Source: Asterella californica
Taxonomy: Eukaryota > Streptophyta > Marchantiopsida > Marchantiales > Aytoniaceae
Length of the DNA: 64,000 nt
Reading direction: 5' to 3'
Assembly: GCA_036924285.1 (NCBI GenBank)
Contig: JAYKYS010000007.1
Location: 17,608,001 to 17,672,000, forward strand
Shown here: piece by piece, positions 60,689 to 64,000 of the stretch
Layout: each line of letters starts with the position of its first letter
Position numbering within the stretch: the first letter of the stretch is position 1
Program-made: the position numbers and the translations under genes
The notes under the pieces: model-generated
The model's database searches: none
What the model was told of the DNA's origin: nothing
The model's input: only the letters and a program-made list of their open reading frames with translations

Positions 60689-60966
60689 AATTTTGAGCAT
60701 CTGTACCTACATACTTTACTTCTTTATATTTATTCTAGAAATTAAAAATAATATACCTTTATGTTTCAAAGTAAAATTCCCCCACTGCAGTCCTTAAATG
60801 GATCTTGAGGAACATCAACTTCATAGGGAAACCAATTTTGAGCATCTGTACCTACATACTTCTTTATATTTATTCTAGAAATTAAAAATAATATACCTTT
60901 ATGTTTCAAAGTAAAATTCCCCCACTGCAGTCCTTAAATGGATCTTAAGGAACATCAACTTCATAG
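60684..60966 (+). repeat. two-copy tandem duplication of about 140 bp
   Basis: The segment starting AACCAATTTTGAGCATCTGT and ending GAACATCAACTTCATAG occurs at 60684-60826 and again at 60829-60966. The copies differ by a 5-bp deletion and one substitution (CTTGAGG/CTTAAGG). It directly follows the tRNA-like segment. Confidence 0.9.
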
Positions 60967-61256
60967 TCAGAAACACGAACATGTATAAGAACACCACAAA
61001 ACTGTTCTTCAAACAGTTTGACATTGGGTTTACTTTATTAAATAATATATTGATTAAACTAATTCTATCACTCTTGTTACTTTCGTAAACGCGTCGATCC
61101 ACGTTTTTTCTGCAATTCTAGACACGACTGTTATTTAACAATTACTTATAAATTCAGATTTTCACTAGAACTTACTATAGAACTTTTACATGAGATTTAT
61201 GAACAGAAACCGAGCAAAAGTTCCCCAAAGGTGATTGATGGAGCATGCTTATACGG

Positions 61257-62598
61257 ATCGTAGCAGCAGTTCTCAGGAACGTCTTACGTGTCATCTTCCC
61301 TTTCTGTTTCATGGAGATGGCAGATGACCACAATCCACTTGGCTCAACTTGTCCGTTAAAACCTCTCTCAGCTTGATCCTCAACCCTTGTGCCATAAGTT
61401 TCAGCTTCCACCATTGCAATTGCTTGCGTTGATAGGTGGTCCTCAACCAACATCTTCATCCCTCCTCTACCAAAGTTGGTATGAAGAAGTGCACCAGTAT
61501 CCCTCAGCGCTACCTTCCCATCCTTCTAGAAGATCACTCCTTGCTGCAGAATGTCAGTGAACTCCTTGCAACCTCTACGAGGATATCAGTACCATCGCAC
61601 AAGATACACCGCTGGATCCAGCCTTGCTTCTCAACCGATCTTGCTCCGCTTGTAGACCCCTTCTCTTCCAATCTTGTGAGCTTGATCTGCAGATCTCGCG
61701 TTCCACGCAAAATCTCCTCAAAGTTCGAATCATCCTTCTTCGGAGATATCATAGGTGCCTGAGCAACTGGAACAACTGGAGCAACTGGTACTATCTGTCT
61801 AGCAACAGGAACCACTGGTCGAACTACAAGAACATGTGTTACAACAATAGGTGTTGGTGCAAGTCTCCTAACAGGAACCTTCTCTCGTCTCCGCTCCCTC
61901 TTGGTAAGCAGACCAACAGCTTCCTCAACCTTCTTCCAGCTACTGGTCAATCCATCGTCCTCCTCCCGATCTTCCAGAAGTACCTCTAACTTCTCCTGCA
62001 ACTTCTCATCTGCAGCCCGAAGAAATAGCTTTGTCTTGTTAGATTGCAACGTCAACTTCTCCATCCTGGTCAGCCGTGAAAACTACTTCTCAAACTCCCT
62101 GAGCAACTCTGTAGCTTGTAAACCTTTCCTTGGTTGCTCAACCCACTCCAAGAATGATTTCTTGGTGATCCGATCAAAGTCCTCCAAGAAGTACTCATCC
62201 ATCAAGGCACGAGCAAACGTATCTCAATCCTTGTTAAAATGCTTCGTTAGCATTTTAACATGATCTCTAATCTCTGGAGTTGCTGCTAACTCAAACTTCT
62301 CAATCATCTCATCTTCTGAGACCCGGTTCAGCTCCATCTCCTTCACATAATGCCTCAGATATCTTGAGACATCTCTCTCATCAAATTGATCAATCCTGCT
62401 GACCACCGCTTGTAGCGTCTTTGTTGCCAAAGCTTCCTTCCGCTCATCAGACTGTTGCTGTCGTAAGAACATAGTGAAAGCTTGGAACATCGATGCAGTC
62501 ACCGGATCCAACTGCACCTTCGGCAACCCACCTGAACCACTAGCTCCATCTCCATCACTTCTCTCATCCCCACTCATGACTGTCAATCTCTTCTTCAA
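61257..62598 (-). pseudogene. retroelement Gag, decayed
   Basis: This is the Gag-like N-terminal part of a Ty3-type plant retroelement on the minus strand. From 62598: an acidic Gly/Ser start (GDERSDGDGASGSG), DPVTASMFQAFTMFLRQQQ, VSRIDQFDERDVSRYLRHYV, EMELNRVSEDEMIEKFEL (the capsid-like helices), DEYFLEDFDRITKKSFLEWV, ELLREFEK, then EKLQEKLEVLLEDREEDD and a Pro/Val-rich linker, and finally GMKMLVEDH toward 61257. Stops break it in frame after KHFNKD (62224-62226, TGA where related proteins have Trp) and after REFEK. A frameshift lies near 61.54-61.58 kb in the zinc-knuckle-like region (CILCDGTD), whose remaining ligands are lost. It was then split from its protease by the nested element. Confidence 0.8.
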
Positions 62599-64000
62599 AG
62601 TTCACACACAGAAGAAATCTCCACCCCAGACCTTCACGTCAAGTTCACCACCGTATCGTGTCGGATATTGCGTGAAAGATGTCCAGAAAAATGTGAGGTT
62701 CTTGGCTGTGGAGATGTTGTGTGCTGAACAAAGACAAGACAAAGAAAAACAACCAAAGAAAACGAATGCTGCAATATATACCAACTCCAAATGTATGTAC
62801 ACTGCCGGTTCTTTCTTCCTAAGAACACAAAACTGAGAAACAGACCAGAGCGGTCTGTAATATGCTTCAAAGCCCTTAAAACAAACCCCTGAATCTCATC
62901 CTTGACCCAAAACCACCGAAGCATAGCTCAAAGCAAGAGAAACTTCCCTTTGCTAACAAACAGAGCCTGCTCCAGTATCACACGATTGAAACCCAAGTCC
63001 AAACCACATCCATGTACAAGCTCTTAGCCAAAGCTAGCTACCACAAGCTGTATATAACCACCCAGAACTCTAACGAACTCAAAAGAGCAAAACCCGTAGC
63101 GAAGAAATCAAAAAAGACCTATCTGAGAACTATCTCCTTTCGTCGAACGGACTTCAGATGTCGATAGGGTCTCCTCCGTTGACTCCGTTAACCCAAGAAA
63201 CCTTCAGATCCGACTCCCAACAGCCGAGATATCACCGATTTTCGGTCGCAGGTGATCGAACCTTCAAAAACTACTCCCTGCGGCTTAAAACTGCACACAC
63301 TGCTCAAACGGATCGCTTGATCTGATATCTGTCTTCCTAGGCAGGTAGATCTAGCTATCACGAACCCAACGAGACTCCAAACAAGCCGTTTGGAGTTCCC
63401 CTTGCAAAACCACGCAAGAAATTTAGTCGCAGGTTGTAAAAAAACTGACGTAAATGGACTCCCTGTGGCTCAAACTTGCTCACCTCACCCAAACCAACAA
63501 TCCAATCCACTTATTGTCTTCTCCTATGCGTAGATGAAGACTCCTTGGTCACGTAGGCACCAAGAACGACAGCTTGGCACACCGATCGCGAAGAACAACC
63601 CAATTTTAGGTCATAGACGATGAAAAACCTGACGCAAGCGCTTCCCTGCGAGCCAATTTCACTCAGAACTCCTAAACCGCCCGATGAAACTTGGTATCGT
63701 CTTCAATTTTCTGTAGAACTCGGTGTTCTCATCCCGATGGATCCAAGGACAACAAGTTTGGACTCCGGAACGACCGGAACGGTCTAACTCTCCTTCACAG
63801 GTAACTAAAATCTCCAAATCTCCTTCATGCGTCTCAATTCTCTCGGTATACACATCCCCGGATCTGTCTCTTCCCAAACCGTCTTAACATGTGCGTAGCC
63901 TGTACAGATCTGAACCCAATGACACCTTGCGCGCGTATATTAGACTTCCTAAATTCCCAAACCGTCCACCAACAAGTCGCAGACGCAAGCTAGCCCCTAA
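62599..64000 (-). mobile_element. probable 5' leader of the retroelement
   Basis: This lies upstream of gag on the minus strand and continues past the window edge. It has no supported ORF. Its right half is GC-richer than the flanks and contains a three-unit diverged tandem repeat (listed separately). A perfect hairpin (ACTCCAAAC/GTTTGGAGT) lies at about 63372-63396. The LTR and primer-binding site are not seen and should lie beyond 64000. Confidence 0.4.
63246..63655 (-). repeat. three diverged tandem units of about 184 bp in the leader
   Basis: A shared block recurs with CCCTG at 63276, 63461 and 63644 (spacing 185 and 183). Before it stands GTCGCAGGT or a relative, 30-35 bases upstream, and after it a GGCT/GAGC-containing tail. 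The middle copy is closest to both others. Substitutions are many, so the array is old. Confidence 0.55.

Larger units (their letters stand above)
60208..61256. mobile_element. nested element with about 260-bp terminal direct repeats
   Basis: Two near-identical direct repeats, 60208-60476 and 60999-61256, flank a 522-bp centre. They differ by an 8-11-bp indel near their start and a few substitutions. Outside, the element is bordered by GATC on both sides, and it splits the gag-protease reading region of the host retroelement. It was therefore inserted as a unit after that element. Each repeat starts with a short hairpin (AAACTGTT...AACAGTTT). The size and repeats resemble TRIM-type miniature LTR elements, but the ends are not TG...CA and I see no primer-binding site or polypurine tract, so the class is open. 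The centre holds a tRNA-like segment and a 140-bp tandem duplication. Confidence 0.7.

Noticed and set aside
60208..61256. Retrozyme assignment for the nested element
   Set aside because: LTR-like repeats and a 4-bp border fit, but no CTGANGA...GAAA pair is present in either repeat.

Overview
This window looks like nuclear DNA of a land plant. Genes are split by short GT-AG introns, the proteins match plant family members best, and the spaces between genes are long, AT-rich and full of decayed transposable elements and foldback repeats. The Gag/protease remnant at the right edge is of a Ty3-type retroelement kind that I associate with bryophytes such as Marchantia. A liverwort-like source is therefore my best guess, but it is inference. 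No replicon, CRISPR, rRNA or operon structure is present.

Layout. 0-1.2 kb: the 3' exons of a plant WD40 protein (+). 1.2-11 kb: no gene, with hairpins, an inverted repeat pair and a GC-richer LTR-like block at 5.5-6.6 kb. 11.0-11.4 kb: a broken mitochondrial-carrier exon (-). 12.7-14.7 kb: a dead PIF/Harbinger transposon with its SANT-like protein (+) and DDE transposase (-). 17.8-18.6 kb: RNA polymerase III subunit RPC9 (-), apparently without an ATG where one is expected. 19.3-21.2 kb: a foldback element beside a 68-bp tandem array. 21-32 kb: AT-rich with no gene I can support. 32.3-33.3 kb: a ZCCHC10-type zinc-knuckle protein (+). 36.9 kb: a damaged tRNA-Ile copy. 41.7-43.8 kb: translation elongation factor eEF1B (+), rebuilt here as six exons. 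44.6-46.1 kb: an unrecognised two-exon gene (-). 49.2-50.3 kb: a RING-H2 protein with a poly-His run (+). 53.7-54.9 kb: a secreted chitinase-like (GH19-fold) protein of the CTL1 type that lacks the catalytic glutamate (-). 58.6-59.0 kb: a pogo-type MITE. 59.6-64 kb: a decayed gag-protease retroelement (-) interrupted by a roughly 1-kb element with its own terminal direct repeats.

The host genes do not form a pathway. They are ordinary, unlinked housekeeping and cell-wall genes: transcription (RPC9), translation (eEF1B), protein turnover (RING-H2) and cell wall (CTL). I found no convincing undescribed biological system. The most unusual items are structural: the foldback element with strings of perfect hairpins, the interleaved inverted repeats at 50.76 kb, the nested element in the retrotransposon, a perfect palindrome across an eEF1B splice site, and the RPC9 start problem.
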